Notes: generated by a model not told the origin, from the letters alone. A stretch of 23,408 nucleotides of DNA from CAYLZN01 sp964387935 (GCA_964387935.1 CAYLZN010000054.1:1-23408), one strand, 5' to 3'; counted from the first letter of the stretch, positions 1 through 7,818 are shown. A program made the numbers and translations.

Positions 1-42
1 GTGTCCAAATCTCCCCCCTGTCGTGTTTCTGAGGGAGCCGTG

Positions 43-321
43 ATGCCTCGTCGTGAGACGCTTGAAGCGGCGGTGCGCCGCTCGCTGAAGGCCGCTGACC
101 ATCTGGGTGATGCTGACGCTGCGGCGGTTGCCGCGGCGCTCGCTCTCGCCCGCCGCCTCGACGCGGGTGACGTGGTGTCGACGACGTGGCCGACGTTCCT
201 GCGGGCGTTGAACGCGTGTGGGTTGACGCCGGAGGGGCGGGATCGGTTGTCGTTGCCGGCGAGGGTGGAGGGCGGCAAGCTCGCTGAGATGCGTGCGCTG
301 CACGTGAAGCGTGTCGGGTGA
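43..321 (+). CDS. Terminase small subunit (putative)
   Basis: A 92-residue protein, probably the DNA-recognition subunit that brings the phage genome to the large terminase for packaging. The ATG at 43 is chosen over the in-frame GTG at 1 because GAGGGAG at 31-37 lies at ribosome-binding distance. The protein is mostly helical: a basic N-terminus (MPRRETLEAAVRRSL), an Ala-rich helix, then a segment ending in LTPEGRDRLSLPA and a Lys/Arg-rich tail. This layout resembles small terminase proteins of actinobacterial phages. Its stop overlaps the start of the large terminase gene by 11 nt, the usual TerS-TerL arrangement. The family call comes from position, size and general resemblance, not from a diagnostic catalytic motif. 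Confidence 0.68.
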   Translation: MPRRETLEAAVRRSLKAADHLGDADAAAVAAALALARRLDAGDVVSTTWPTFLRALNACGLTPEGRDRLSLPARVEGGKLAEMRALHVKRVG

Positions 322-1813
322 GCTGTTCGGGGTTGAGACGCCGCGGGTGTTCTCGCCGCCGTTGCGGCGGGTGTGGCCCAGGTCGCCGGTAGCGGAGCGG
401 CGGACGCTCGGCTGGCAGGCGTGCGACTTCGCGGCGGAGATGCTCGGCATCGAGCTCCTCGGCTGGGAGCAGTGGTTCTTGGTCCACCTCCTCGAGCTGC
501 GCCCGGACGGCCGGTTGCGGTACCGGACCGCGGTGTTGCTGGTAGCGAGGCAGAACGGCAAGACGACGATCTCGGTCGTCCTCGCCCTGTTCGCGATGTT
601 CGTGTTGGGCCGGCCTCTGGTGATCGGCACCGCGCAGGATCTCGATGTGGCGGAGGTGGCGTGGCAGGGCGCCGTCGACATGGTCGAGGGAAATGCGCAG
701 CTCGCGGAGATGATCGACCGGGTCGTCCGCGTGAACGGCAAGAAGGCCCTCGAGCTGAAGTCGGGCGAGCGGTACAAGGTGAAGGCCGCGAATGCCAAGG
801 CCGCCCGGGGCCTGTCCGGCGATCTGGTGCTACTCGACGAGTTGAGGTCTCACAAGTCGTGGGATGCGTGGTCGGCGATCACACACACGACGATGGCCCG
901 CCCCGACGCGTTGATCCTAGGCCTCTCGAACGCGGGTGACGCGTCGAGTGTCGTGCTCCGCCACCTGCGGCTCACCGCGCACCGCCAGCTCGGCAACCCG
1001 GACGGCCTGGACCTGTCGGCGTTGACGGTCCCGCCGGACGGCGATGACGAGCAGGTCGGCTTGTTCGAGTGGTCGGCCCGGCCGGATCGCGATGGGTGGG
1101 ACCGTGATGGGTGGGCGGAGGCGAACCCGGCGTTGGGCCGGCTGATCACGGAGCGGGCGATCGTCGCACAGGCGACGTCGACGCCGGCGGAGCAGTTCCG
1201 CGCCGAGGTGTTGTGCCAGTGGTCGGATGCGTCGGCGGCTGGCCCGTTCCCGTTGGGGGCGTGGGATGCGTGCCGTACCGACGTGGCGTGGGACGGCGGC
1301 GAGATGGCCGTCGCGGTGGACGTGTCGTGGGACCGGTCGTGGACGCATGTCGCGATGGCCGGCCGGCGTGGCGACGGCCGCACGCATGTCGAGGTGATGG
1401 TGCACGCGGCGGGGACCGGCTGGGTGCGCGGCTGGCTGTTCGAGCGTGGCCACCGGCGGGTGGTGTGTCAGCGGGGCGCGCCGGTCGCGTCGCTCGTCGA
1501 TGAGTTCGCGGAGCTCGCCCCGGACGGGAAGCCGTGGGTGGAGGTCGTCGACTGGTCGGGTGCGGATCTCGGCGCGGCGTGCGGCGCGTTTCATGACCTG
1601 GTCGTGTCCCGTCAGGTGACGCACCTCGATCAGCCGGTCCTTGACGTCGCGGCGGGAGCCGCGGTGAAGAAGCCGTTGGCGAATGATGCGTGGGCGTGGG
1701 ACCGGAAGCGTTCGCCGGTGGATGTGGCGCCGCTCGTCGCGGTGACGGGCGCGGTGTGGGGCTTGTCTCGGCCGGTGAAGTTGCCGCCGGAACCGGCGCT
1801 GCTGATCTTGTGA
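311..1813 (+). CDS. terL: Terminase large subunit
   Basis: A 500-residue packaging motor ATPase and nuclease that cuts and pumps DNA into the prohead. The N-terminal ATPase domain has a Walker A-type motif, ARQNGKTT, at residues 79-86 and a Walker B motif, DLVLLDE, at 171-177. LILGLSNAG at about 201-209 fits the coupling motif region. The C-terminal half holds the RNase H-like nuclease; AVDVSWDRS at 335-343 supplies the first acidic metal-binding residue (D337). The length is normal for the family. Translation starts at GTG 311 inside the small terminase gene, which implies translational coupling. The product is complete and I see no frameshift or intein. Confidence 0.95.
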   Translation: MSGELFGVETPRVFSPPLRRVWPRSPVAERRTLGWQACDFAAEMLGIELLGWEQWFLVHLLELRPDGRLRYRTAVLLVARQNGKTTISVVLALFAMFVLGRPLVIGTAQDLDVAEVAWQGAVDMVEGNAQLAEMIDRVVRVNGKKALELKSGERYKVKAANAKAARGLSGDLVLLDELRSHKSWDAWSAITHTTMARPDALILGLSNAGDASSVVLRHLRLTAHRQLGNPDGLDLSALTVPPDGDDEQVGLFEWSARPDRDGWDRDGWAEANPALGRLITERAIVAQATSTPAEQFRAEVLCQWSDASAAGPFPLGAWDACRTDVAWDGGEMAVAVDVSWDRSWTHVAMAGRRGDGRTHVEVMVHAAGTGWVRGWLFERGHRRVVCQRGAPVASLVDEFAELAPDGKPWVEVVDWSGADLGAACGAFHDLVVSRQVTHLDQPVLDVAAGAAVKKPLANDAWAWDRKRSPVDVAPLVAVTGAVWGLSRPVKLPPEPALLIL

Positions 1814-1824
1814 GGGGTGGCGCG

Positions 1825-1983
1825 ATGCGTGACGTGGTGACGACGGTCGGGGAGCTGGTCGGCGCCGCCGCGGTGGCGGTCGGGTCGGCCGCCCAGTTCG
1901 GGTGGGCGGTTGGCCTGATCGTCGCGGGTGTGCTGATGGTGTTCCTGTCCGCGGTCGCCGGTGCCGATCGTGGGGCCCCGTGA
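1825..1983 (+). CDS. Small membrane protein between terminase and portal
   Basis: A 52-residue protein of unknown function. The ATG at 1825 follows GAGGGG at 1812-1817, a good ribosome-binding site that overlaps the terminase stop. Residues about 10-45 are strongly hydrophobic (GAAAVAVGSAAQFGWAVGLIVAGVLMVFLSAVAG) when read as consecutive pieces, enough for one membrane helix or a short hairpin. The C-terminus is short and carries one Asp and one Arg. Its TGA overlaps the portal GTG start by 4 nt, so it is part of the head operon. Small hydrophobic genes at this position occur in some actinophages. A role in the virion, in prohead-membrane association or in lysis is possible, but nothing in the sequence decides it. 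Confidence 0.62.
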   Translation: MRDVVTTVGELVGAAAVAVGSAAQFGWAVGLIVAGVLMVFLSAVAGADRGAP

Positions 1984-3146
1984 GTCTGCTCGCGGGGATG
2001 TTCCGCCCGGATGTGGCGCCGCTACCGGCCGCGGAGCCGGGGAAGTGGGCGCAGGGCATGGTGTGGCAGCCGTGGTCGCATGCCGCGTCCGCGACGGTCG
2101 ACCAGTCGATGCGGCTCTCCGCGGTGTTCGGCTGTCTGCGGATCCTGTCGGACGCGATTTCGACGTTGCCGTTCGGGACGTTCACCGCTGACGGGCCGCG
2201 CCGGTTGCGGGTCGATCCGCCCGGCTACTTGACGTTCGTGCCGCCGGCGTTGCCTCGCACCGGGTACCTCGCCCAGGTGATGTTGAGCTTGCTCACGGAC
2301 GGCAACGCGTTCATCGCGACGCCACGCGACGCGCAGGGTGTCCCGGTCGGCCTGGTGCCGCTCGACCCTCGATCGGTCGCGGTCCGCATCGACGGTAACC
2401 GCATCGTGTTCGACGCTCTCGGCGAGGTGTTCTCCCCGCTCGACATCATGCACATCACGGGGATGGTCCTCCCCGGCCGGGTGCGTGGCGTGTCGCCGAT
2501 CACCGCGGCTCGTGAGGTGATCGACGCCGGCCTGTCCGCGCAGGAGTACGGCGCCCGGTTCTTCGCGAACAACGCGGTGCCGCCGGCGGTGATCCAACTG
2601 CCGGACACCGGCGCGGGTGGCACAGCGGACGGTGAACGGGCCAGGCAGGTCGCGGACGTGTGGCACCAGCTGCACGGCGGGCCGGGCAACGCCGGGAAGG
2701 TCGGAGTCCTCGTCGGCGGTGCGAGTCTCCACACCGTCGCGGTGAACCCCGACGACGCCCAGTGGCTCGACTCGAAACGGTTCGGCGTGTCGGAGATCGC
2801 CCGGTTCTTCGGGGTGCCGCCGCACCTGATCGCCGACGCGTCGAACTCGACGTCGTGGGGCAGTGGCCTCGCCGAACAGAACCTCGCGTTCGGGCAGTTC
2901 TCGTTGCGGCCGTGGATCGAACGCATCGAAGAAGGCCACAACCGGCTGTTGCACACGCATGGCGACCGGGCGACGTTCGTGAAGTTGAACCTCGACGCGA
3001 TGCTGCGCGCCGCGTTGCGGGACCGGTTCGACGCGTACGCGATCGGGATCGGCGCCGGGTTCATGACCCCGAACGAGGCGCGGGCGCTGGAGGACTGGCC
3101 GCCGATCCCCGGCGGTGACGAAGCGGTTGGTGGAGGTGCCCCATGA
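1980..3146 (+). CDS. Portal protein (HK97 family)
   Basis: A 388-residue portal protein forming the dodecameric ring at one capsid vertex through which DNA enters and to which the tail attaches. GTG 1980 is chosen as the start because it overlaps the upstream TGA (GTGA) and the product then begins MSLLAGMF, typical of the family. Diagnostic stretches are DQSMRLSAVFGCLRILSD near residues 41-58 and, in the C-terminal third, ARFFGVPPHLI followed by SWGSGLAEQNLAFGQF and LRPWIERIEEG, which match the HK97/PF04860 portal pattern. The end overlaps the prohead protease by 4 nt (ATGA). Length and context are ordinary for the family. Confidence 0.94.
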   Translation: MSLLAGMFRPDVAPLPAAEPGKWAQGMVWQPWSHAASATVDQSMRLSAVFGCLRILSDAISTLPFGTFTADGPRRLRVDPPGYLTFVPPALPRTGYLAQVMLSLLTDGNAFIATPRDAQGVPVGLVPLDPRSVAVRIDGNRIVFDALGEVFSPLDIMHITGMVLPGRVRGVSPITAAREVIDAGLSAQEYGARFFANNAVPPAVIQLPDTGAGGTADGERARQVADVWHQLHGGPGNAGKVGVLVGGASLHTVAVNPDDAQWLDSKRFGVSEIARFFGVPPHLIADASNSTSWGSGLAEQNLAFGQFSLRPWIERIEEGHNRLLHTHGDRATFVKLNLDAMLRAALRDRFDAYAIGIGAGFMTPNEARALEDWPPIPGGDEAVGGGAP

Positions 3147-3847
3147 TCTTCGAGCGGCGTTCCGTCGCGGAGCGGCCCGAGTTCGAGACCGTCGACGGTC
3201 GCATCGTCGCGTCAGGTGTCGCGGTCCCGTACGACTCGCGATCCAAGGTCCTCACGTCCAGCGACCGGGGTGCGTTCCGGGAACGGATCATGCCCGGCGC
3301 GGCGCGTAAGACCCTCCAGGAGCAGGACGTGTTCGCGCTCCACGAACACGACATGAGGAACTACTTGGCGCGCACGTCGAACGGCACGTTGCGTCTCGTC
3401 GACGACGAGGCGGCACTCCGTTACGAGATCGACCTGCCGGACACGTCGACCGGTCGTGACGTCGCGGTGCTCCTCGAACGAGGCGATGTGCGTGGAGCGT
3501 CGATCGGGTTCGTAGCGATCGAGTCGCGCACCGACTGGACCGTAGAGGACGGCATGGCGTTGCGCACGATCCGCGAGTTGCGTCTCCGGGACGTGTCGAC
3601 GACGACGAACCCGGCGTACGCCGCGACGTCCGCCGACGTCGCGTTGCGGTCCGTCGGGTTCGTCGACCTCGACGCGCTCGAAGCCGACGACCTCGCCGAG
3701 CTGATCTCGCTACGCGACGCGCGTAGCGACACCACCACCACCACCACCACCACCACCACCACCACCACCACCGAGCCTGGCGGCACGGACGGTGACGGCC
3801 GCGAAGGCACCGTCACCCGTCCCCGTGTCGCCTGGCTGTACGCCTGA
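3143..3847 (+). CDS. HK97-family prohead protease with poly-threonine tail
   Basis: A 234-residue maturation protease that trims the capsid protein's N-terminal scaffold domain during head assembly. The U35-type core covers about residues 1-170. The probable catalytic His is H67 in ALHEHD and the probable nucleophile is S120 in RGASIGF. LRDVSTTTNPAYAAT at 148-162 is the conserved end of the fold. ATG 3143 follows GGAGG at 3132-3136 and overlaps the portal stop. The C-terminus is unusual: residues 197-210 are 14 threonines, all encoded by ACC (3731-3772), followed by a Gly/Asp-rich stretch and a short basic-aromatic end. The tract is probably a linker or disordered tail. Enzyme identity is firm; the tail's role is unknown. 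Confidence 0.93.
   Translation: MIFERRSVAERPEFETVDGRIVASGVAVPYDSRSKVLTSSDRGAFRERIMPGAARKTLQEQDVFALHEHDMRNYLARTSNGTLRLVDDEAALRYEIDLPDTSTGRDVAVLLERGDVRGASIGFVAIESRTDWTVEDGMALRTIRELRLRDVSTTTNPAYAATSADVALRSVGFVDLDALEADDLAELISLRDARSDTTTTTTTTTTTTTTEPGGTDGDGREGTVTRPRVAWLYA
3731..3772 (+). repeat. Perfect (ACC)14 trinucleotide repeat
   Basis: Fourteen uninterrupted ACC codons inside the prohead protease gene encode 14 consecutive threonines. Perfect codon identity suggests recent slippage expansion rather than selection on the amino acids alone. Any change in unit number keeps the frame. Confidence 0.97.
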
Positions 3848-3894
3848 GCGGCCGCCCGTCGGGCACCGCCCACCTCGCGCACCGTTCGTTCCGC

Positions 3895-3910
3895 CGCGCG
3901 TAACCGCGCG
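3895..3910. other. Small hairpin upstream of capsid gene
   Basis: A CGCGCG / TAAC / CGCGCG inverted repeat (6-bp stem, 4-nt loop) lies in the 89-nt gap between the protease stop and the capsid start, 14 nt before the capsid ribosome-binding site GAAGGAGAG (3924-3932). It could affect message stability or capsid translation. In such GC-rich DNA a short self-complementary repeat may also be chance. Confidence 0.3.
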
Positions 3911-3936
3911 CGCACCCACCTGTGAAGGAGAGACCG

Positions 3937-5184
3937 ATGGCCACGAGCCACATCGACATCGTCCAGGCGAACTTCGCCCGGCGACGCGACATCCAGGGCG
4001 AGCTCCGCGAGCTCGACGAGACGGCCGAACACGACCAGCGGGCGTTCAACGACGAGGAGACCGCCCGGTTCACCGAGCTGCGTTCCGAGCTGGAGCAGAT
4101 CGACTCGCGCATCGAGGCGAACCTGCAGATGGAGACCCGCAGCCGTGCCCTCGAGGGTGGCGTGGCGGACCTCCTCGGGATGATGGTCGACCGTGACGGC
4201 GAGGTGGCCGACACCCGGTCGCTCGGTCAGCGGTTCACCGCGTCGGACGCGTGGGGCGAGTGGATGGAGCGCCGCTCGTTCCCCCGGGTCGACTTCGGCG
4301 ACGTCGACCTGCGTTCGGTGACGGACACCACGTCGGGTGCGACATCCGGCGGGGCGTTCGCGGTGCCGACCCGGCTCGACCGTGTCGGCCAGGACGCCCT
4401 CGACCGGCGTGTCTGGCTGATCGACGAGCTGCCCCGCATCGGCGTGTCGACCGGCGTCGTGGAGTACGTCCAGGACAAGACGCCGCTCGCGGACCTCGCC
4501 AACAAGACGGCGGAGGTCACCGAGGGTCAGCCGAAGCCGCAGGCCGGGATCACCACCGCGGTGGTGCAGGAGGCCCCGGCGACGATCGCCGCGTGGGTGA
4601 ACATCACCCGCCAGATCGCCGCCGACGCGCCGCAGGTCGTCAACTACATCGACGGTCGCCTGCGGTACGCGCTGAAGCGCCGCATGGACCTCCAGGCGAT
4701 CACCGGTGACGGCACCCCCCCGAACCTCAAGGGTCTCGCCGGCCGGTCCGGGATCGTCACCTGGGCGCCCGGCACGTCGGAGGCGCGGTACGTGTCGATC
4801 CGCCACACGATGCAGCTCATGGAGTCCGCCGAGGCGGTCCCGGAGATCATCGTCCTGAACCCCGCCGACGCCGAGCTGTTCGACCTGTCGAACCACTCGG
4901 CCGACGGTGTCCACGCGGTGCCGAACGTCGCCGGGCCCGGTGCCCGCACTGCGTGGGGTCTGCGTCAGGTGCGGTCGACGGCGATCCCGGCCGGGAAGGC
5001 GCTCCTCATCGACCCGACGGCCGTCGCGGTCCTCGACCGGATGGGCGCCGCGTCGTACCTGACCGACTCGCACGACGCGAACTTCGTGTCGAACATCCTC
5101 ACCCTCCTGCTGGAGGTGCGGATCGGTCTGGCGTTGTTCAACCCGTCCGGTGTGGGTCTCGTCACGTTCAACGGCACGGCCTGA
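3937..5184 (+). CDS. Major capsid protein (HK97 fold)
   Basis: A 415-residue major head protein. Residues about 1-75 form a charged helical region (repeated Glu/Arg/Leu, e.g. RDIQGELRELDE), consistent with the scaffold-like delta domain removed by the upstream protease. The HK97 shell fold follows from about residue 130: TTSGATSGGAFAVPT is the characteristic Gly/Ser/Thr-rich start, and later ITGDGTPPNLKGL is a family hallmark. The ATG at 3937 has an excellent ribosome-binding site, GAAGGAGAG at 3924-3932. A separate gap and strong site before it and a strong hairpin after it fit a highly expressed protein. No separate decoration or scaffold gene is visible, in keeping with a fused delta domain. 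Confidence 0.95.
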   Translation: MATSHIDIVQANFARRRDIQGELRELDETAEHDQRAFNDEETARFTELRSELEQIDSRIEANLQMETRSRALEGGVADLLGMMVDRDGEVADTRSLGQRFTASDAWGEWMERRSFPRVDFGDVDLRSVTDTTSGATSGGAFAVPTRLDRVGQDALDRRVWLIDELPRIGVSTGVVEYVQDKTPLADLANKTAEVTEGQPKPQAGITTAVVQEAPATIAAWVNITRQIAADAPQVVNYIDGRLRYALKRRMDLQAITGDGTPPNLKGLAGRSGIVTWAPGTSEARYVSIRHTMQLMESAEAVPEIIVLNPADAELFDLSNHSADGVHAVPNVAGPGARTAWGLRQVRSTAIPAGKALLIDPTAVAVLDRMGAASYLTDSHDANFVSNILTLLLEVRIGLALFNPSGVGLVTFNGTA

Positions 5185-5191
5185 TCGTGGT

Positions 5192-5226
5192 GGGGGTGGG
5201 CCGTCCTCGCCGGGCGGCCCACCCCC
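5192..5226 (+). terminator. Strong hairpin terminator after capsid gene
   Basis: Perfect 12-bp inverted repeat GGGGGTGGGCCG (5192-5203) and CGGCCCACCCCC (5215-5226) around an 11-nt loop, beginning 8 nt after the capsid stop. There is no U-tract after it, as often in high-GC actinobacterial terminators. It may be a partial terminator or an mRNA 3'-end stabiliser that lifts capsid expression above downstream genes. Confidence 0.75.
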
Positions 5227-5265
5227 GGCACGTCTCGTCTCGTTCGGCTGGGAGGAGGTGACCTG

Positions 5266-5871
5266 GTGGCCGCTCTCGATGTGATCACGGTCGACCAGGC
5301 CCGCGCCGGCCTCGGCCTCAACCCGTCCGACGACGGTGTCGACTCCGCCGAGCTCGCCCGGCTGGTGTCGGCCGCGTCGGCGATTCTCGACGACCGGTGC
5401 GGGCCGGTGATCCAGCGGCAGGTAACTGTCGACGTCGACGGCGGTACCCGGTACCTGTTCTTGGCGCCTCCCGTCGCGTCGGTGACGTCGGTTACCGAAT
5501 GGCCGGCCGGTACCGCGGTCACCGGCGAGGTGCGCGGCGCCGAAACGTCCGACGATTTCCGCCTCGGGGCGTGGGGACGCCTCGAGCGGCGTTCCGCCGG
5601 CAGTCCGGCGACATGGGCGGACGGTGTCGTGATCGCCTACACGGCGGGGCGGTTCCCCGACGTCGCGTCGGTCTCCGCCAAGTTCGTCGCGGCGTGTCAG
5701 ATCATCGTCTCGCACCTGTGGCGCGCCGAGCGGGGCGCCGCGTCGCAGACGTTCGGCGCGTACGACCAGTGGCCCGCCGGGATCACCGCGACGGGTGTCC
5801 CGACGTTCGGGGTGCCCCGCGCTGCGCTTGACCTCCTCGCCGGGGAGTTGTTGCCACCGGCGGTGGCATGA
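5266..5871 (+). CDS. Head-tail connector (adaptor) protein
   Basis: A 201-residue protein likely forming the first ring below the portal, of the HK97 gp6/adaptor type. GTG 5266 is supported by GGAGGAGG at 5251-5258. The N-terminus (MAALDVITVDQARAGLGL ...) is typical of the helical connector family that often starts with a 'T..QA...L' helix. The middle (RQVTVDVDGGTRYLFL, VASVTSVTEW) is the beta-rich part seen in longer actinophage members. The later VVIAYTAGRFPDVASVS segment followed by a helix (VAACQIIVSHLWRAERG) is also characteristic. Its position directly after the capsid and its 4-nt overlap with the next neck gene support the role. Assignment rests on pattern and synteny. Confidence 0.8.
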   Translation: MAALDVITVDQARAGLGLNPSDDGVDSAELARLVSAASAILDDRCGPVIQRQVTVDVDGGTRYLFLAPPVASVTSVTEWPAGTAVTGEVRGAETSDDFRLGAWGRLERRSAGSPATWADGVVIAYTAGRFPDVASVSAKFVAACQIIVSHLWRAERGAASQTFGAYDQWPAGITATGVPTFGVPRAALDLLAGELLPPAVA

Positions 5872-6335
5872 CCGGCCCGCCCGTTGACCGTCTCGCGGCC
5901 GACCTGAAGCAGCTACGCGCCGCGGCTCGCAAGCTCGAATCGACCGTCCCGCGGGAGGCGGCGAAGGTACTCCGCCGCTCCGTGTACGACGAGTTGCGTT
6001 CGACGCCGTACCGGTCGCGGAGGATGCGTAACTGGTACGGCGGCGGGGCGAAGCTCGCCGTGTCGTACCGGGCGCGCCGCGGGTCGGTGACGGTGTACGC
6101 GACACCTCCGCAGGCGTGGGGAGTTGTGGAGCGTGGCGCCCGGCCGCACATGATCCCGAAAGGCGGCAAGCCGGGCCCGTTGCGGATCGGTGGCCGGATC
6201 GTGGAGGGCCCGGTCCGCCATCCCGGCGTGCGTGGGCACATGGCGTGGTCCCGTGGGATCGACGCGGCGGCGCCGAGGATCGCGGAAGTGTGGGTCGAGA
6301 CCGAACGGATCCTCGACCGGGCGTGGGCCGCCTGA
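5868..6335 (+). CDS. Neck / head-closure protein (HK97 gp10-like)
   Basis: A 155-residue basic protein in the place where neck proteins of the HK97 gp10 type are found. The N-terminus is a helix (DRLAADLKQLRAAARKLES) leading to REAAKVLRRSVYDELRSTPY, as in gp10-like proteins. The core has VYATPPQAWGVVERGARPHMIPK, where 'W.vvE.GaRPHmIpp' is a recurring motif in actinophage members. The C-terminus (HPGVRGHMAWSRGIDAAAP) matches the conserved 'HPG..g...w..a' ending. ATG 5868 overlaps the upstream TGA by 4 nt. It probably helps close the head or joins tail to connector. Confidence 0.78.
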   Translation: MTGPPVDRLAADLKQLRAAARKLESTVPREAAKVLRRSVYDELRSTPYRSRRMRNWYGGGAKLAVSYRARRGSVTVYATPPQAWGVVERGARPHMIPKGGKPGPLRIGGRIVEGPVRHPGVRGHMAWSRGIDAAAPRIAEVWVETERILDRAWAA

Positions 6336-6673
6336 TGCTCCTCGACCGGTCCCGTTCAACGCTCCTCGACGCGCTCGCCGACGTCGACGTGCCTGTCGTC
6401 GACCACGAGCCGCTTCCGGGGCAGCGTGCGTGCCCGTACGTGTCGCTCTGGCTGGCCGGCTGGGACCTCGACTACTGGCACTGGCAGGTCCGCCTCTACG
6501 TCGACGTCGGGCTCGGTGCCAGAGCTGCGCAGGATCAGATCGCTTCGCTCGGTGCGGTGATCGACGCCGCGATCCCCCTCTCGATGGGGCGCGACGCGGT
6601 GCGGATCGAACCGGCGGAGGGTGGCGTCCTCGTCGCGATGTGGACCGTCGACGCGATCCGTTCGTTCGTCTGA
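6335..6673 (+). CDS. Tail terminator / tail completion protein (putative)
   Basis: A 112-residue protein probably capping the tail tube at the head-proximal end. The ATG at 6335 shares its A with the upstream stop (TGATG). The N-terminus is MLLDRSRSTLLDALADVDVP. Mid-protein features are a conserved-looking PYVSLWLAGW and an aromatic WHWQVRLYVDVG strand, followed by a helix and a C-terminal VLVAMWTVDAI strand. Alternating strands and helices of this length are usual for tail completion proteins between the gp10-like gene and the major tail gene. No diagnostic motif is present, so the call depends mainly on gene order. Confidence 0.62.
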   Translation: MLLDRSRSTLLDALADVDVPVVDHEPLPGQRACPYVSLWLAGWDLDYWHWQVRLYVDVGLGARAAQDQIASLGAVIDAAIPLSMGRDAVRIEPAEGGVLVAMWTVDAIRSFV

Positions 6674-6726
6674 CACGGCACGGCGTGTCGCCCAGCTCGA
6701 AGCCGCTGGTTCGTCGCGGCTCGAAA

Positions 6727-6783
6727 CGGACCGGTCGCGGTCCGCCGTCAAGCCGGCCGTGAGGCCGGGTCTAGCCGGCTGAC
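6727..6783. terminator. Two adjacent hairpins before the major tail gene
   Basis: First hairpin: CGGACCG (6727-6733), GTCG loop, CGGTCCG (6738-6744), a perfect 7-bp stem. Second: GTCAAGCCGGC (6747-6757) and GCCGGCTGAC (6774-6783), complementary apart from one bulged A. Both lie in the 132-nt gap between the tail completion and major tail genes. They could attenuate or process the transcript so the tail gene can be expressed at a different level. No U-tract follows, so a terminator role is not certain. Confidence 0.45.
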
Positions 6784-6805
6784 GCCGGAATCCGAAGGAG
6801 GCACC

Positions 6806-7294
6806 ATGCCCGAAACACGTTTCGTTCGGCGCGGAATCACGAAGATCTACTTCGCGTCGACCATCACCAGCATCTCGGCGCCGACGCTCGCCGAGGTGAC
6901 CGGCGGCACCGACCTGTCGCCCCACATCTCCGCGGTGGAAGGGTTCGGCTGGACGAACCAGCCGATCGAGACACCGGACCTCGGGTCGACGTTCGTGTCG
7001 AAGATCGCCGGCCCGGACCAGGCCGACGACTCCAGCCTCGAGTTCTACGAGCTGCGTGAGGGCTCGACAGAGTTCACCCTCCTCGCGAAGGGCACCACGG
7101 GGTTCCTCGTCTTCGCGTCGGCGGGTGGCACCGGACCCGGCGGTCAGGTCACCACCGGCGACAAGGTCGACGTGTTCCCGTTCGAGGTGGCGGGCACCCC
7201 GTCGAAGCTGATCACCGTCGACAACGAAGCCGCGAAGTTCCGGGTCGGCGTGTCGCTCACCGCCGAGCCGGCGCAGAACGTGGCGATCGTGTGA
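6806..7294 (+). CDS. Major tail tube protein
   Basis: A 162-residue protein likely to polymerise as the tail tube. ATG 6806 is preceded by AAGGAGG at 6795-6801, one of the best ribosome-binding sites in the window, as expected for an abundant virion protein. The sequence is beta-rich with few cysteines. It contains GTDLSPHISAVEGFGWTNQ, which resembles the 'l...is...G...t...ie.p..gs.f...i.G' pattern of actinophage major tail proteins, and an ELREGSTEFTLLAKGTTGFL stretch typical of the tube fold. Synteny (completion protein upstream; frameshifted chaperone and tape measure downstream) is exactly as expected. The stop overlaps the chaperone GTG. Confidence 0.88.
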   Translation: MPETRFVRRGITKIYFASTITSISAPTLAEVTGGTDLSPHISAVEGFGWTNQPIETPDLGSTFVSKIAGPDQADDSSLEFYELREGSTEFTLLAKGTTGFLVFASAGGTGPGGQVTTGDKVDVFPFEVAGTPSKLITVDNEAAKFRVGVSLTAEPAQNVAIV

Positions 7295-7818
7295 GCGACT
7301 CGTACGCTCGTCTGCGCGACCGGAAGAAGCCGATCGTCCGGACCGTCGCGTTGTGTCTCGACGCGACGGTCGCGGACGCGGCTCGTGAAGCCCGGGAACG
7401 ATACGAGGCGCTTCTGTCGGCGGACGGAGCGTCAGCGTCGGCGGTCGCCGCGGCGAAGAAAGCCGCAGCGGCCGCCGACGCGGCGCGTGACGACATGTCG
7501 GAGCGGTTCTCGTTCCGTGCGTTGCCACGCGGCGAGTATCAGGCGCTCCTCGATGCGCATCCCCCGTCGGCGGAAGACGTCGCGAAGGCCGAAGATCGAG
7601 GTGAGCCGGTCCCCGAGTTCGACCCGTCGTTCATGCCGGCGTTGGTCGCCGCGTCGATCGTCGCTCCGGCGTTGTCCGCCGCGGAGGTCGCCGAGATTTG
7701 GGAGTCGCCGGACTGGGCGTGGGGTGAGCTGCTGATGTTGTTCGCGACGGCGAACTCGGCGTCGGCGGCGACGAGCGTGGTGGAGCTGGGAAAAGGCTCG
7801 ACTGGGATCGGCGGCTAG
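7291..7818 (+). CDS. Tail assembly chaperone, short form (G-like)
   Basis: The 175-residue unshifted product of the tail assembly chaperone pair (lambda G analogue), which coats the tape measure during tail building and is not found in the virion. It starts at GTG 7291, overlapping the major tail stop (GTGA). The N-terminus is basic, then an Ala/Lys-rich helix (residues about 48-66) and an acidic part (SAEDVAKAEDRGEPVPEF). The end, WESPDWAWGELLMLFATAN, is the recognisable actinophage signature with paired Trp. The frame ends at a TAG at 7816-7818, 21 nt after a slippery heptamer. TAG is rare here as a stop, and it lies inside an 18-nt palindrome. Confidence 0.88.
   Translation: MSDSYARLRDRKKPIVRTVALCLDATVADAAREARERYEALLSADGASASAVAAAKKAAAAADAARDDMSERFSFRALPRGEYQALLDAHPPSAEDVAKAEDRGEPVPEFDPSFMPALVAASIVAPALSAAEVAEIWESPDWAWGELLMLFATANSASAATSVVELGKGSTGIGG

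Noticed and set aside
1..42. GTG at position 1 as start of the small terminase
   Set aside because: No upstream sequence to judge it; the ATG at 43 has a good ribosome-binding site and gives a normal N-terminus.
3421..6105. 894-codon open frame on the - strand across the protease, capsid and connector genes
   Set aside because: It lies opposite well-recognised head genes, is Arg/Gly/Val-rich with no domain, and includes a poly-Val run that is simply the complement of the ACC repeat. Long antisense frames are expected with this GC-rich third-position bias.
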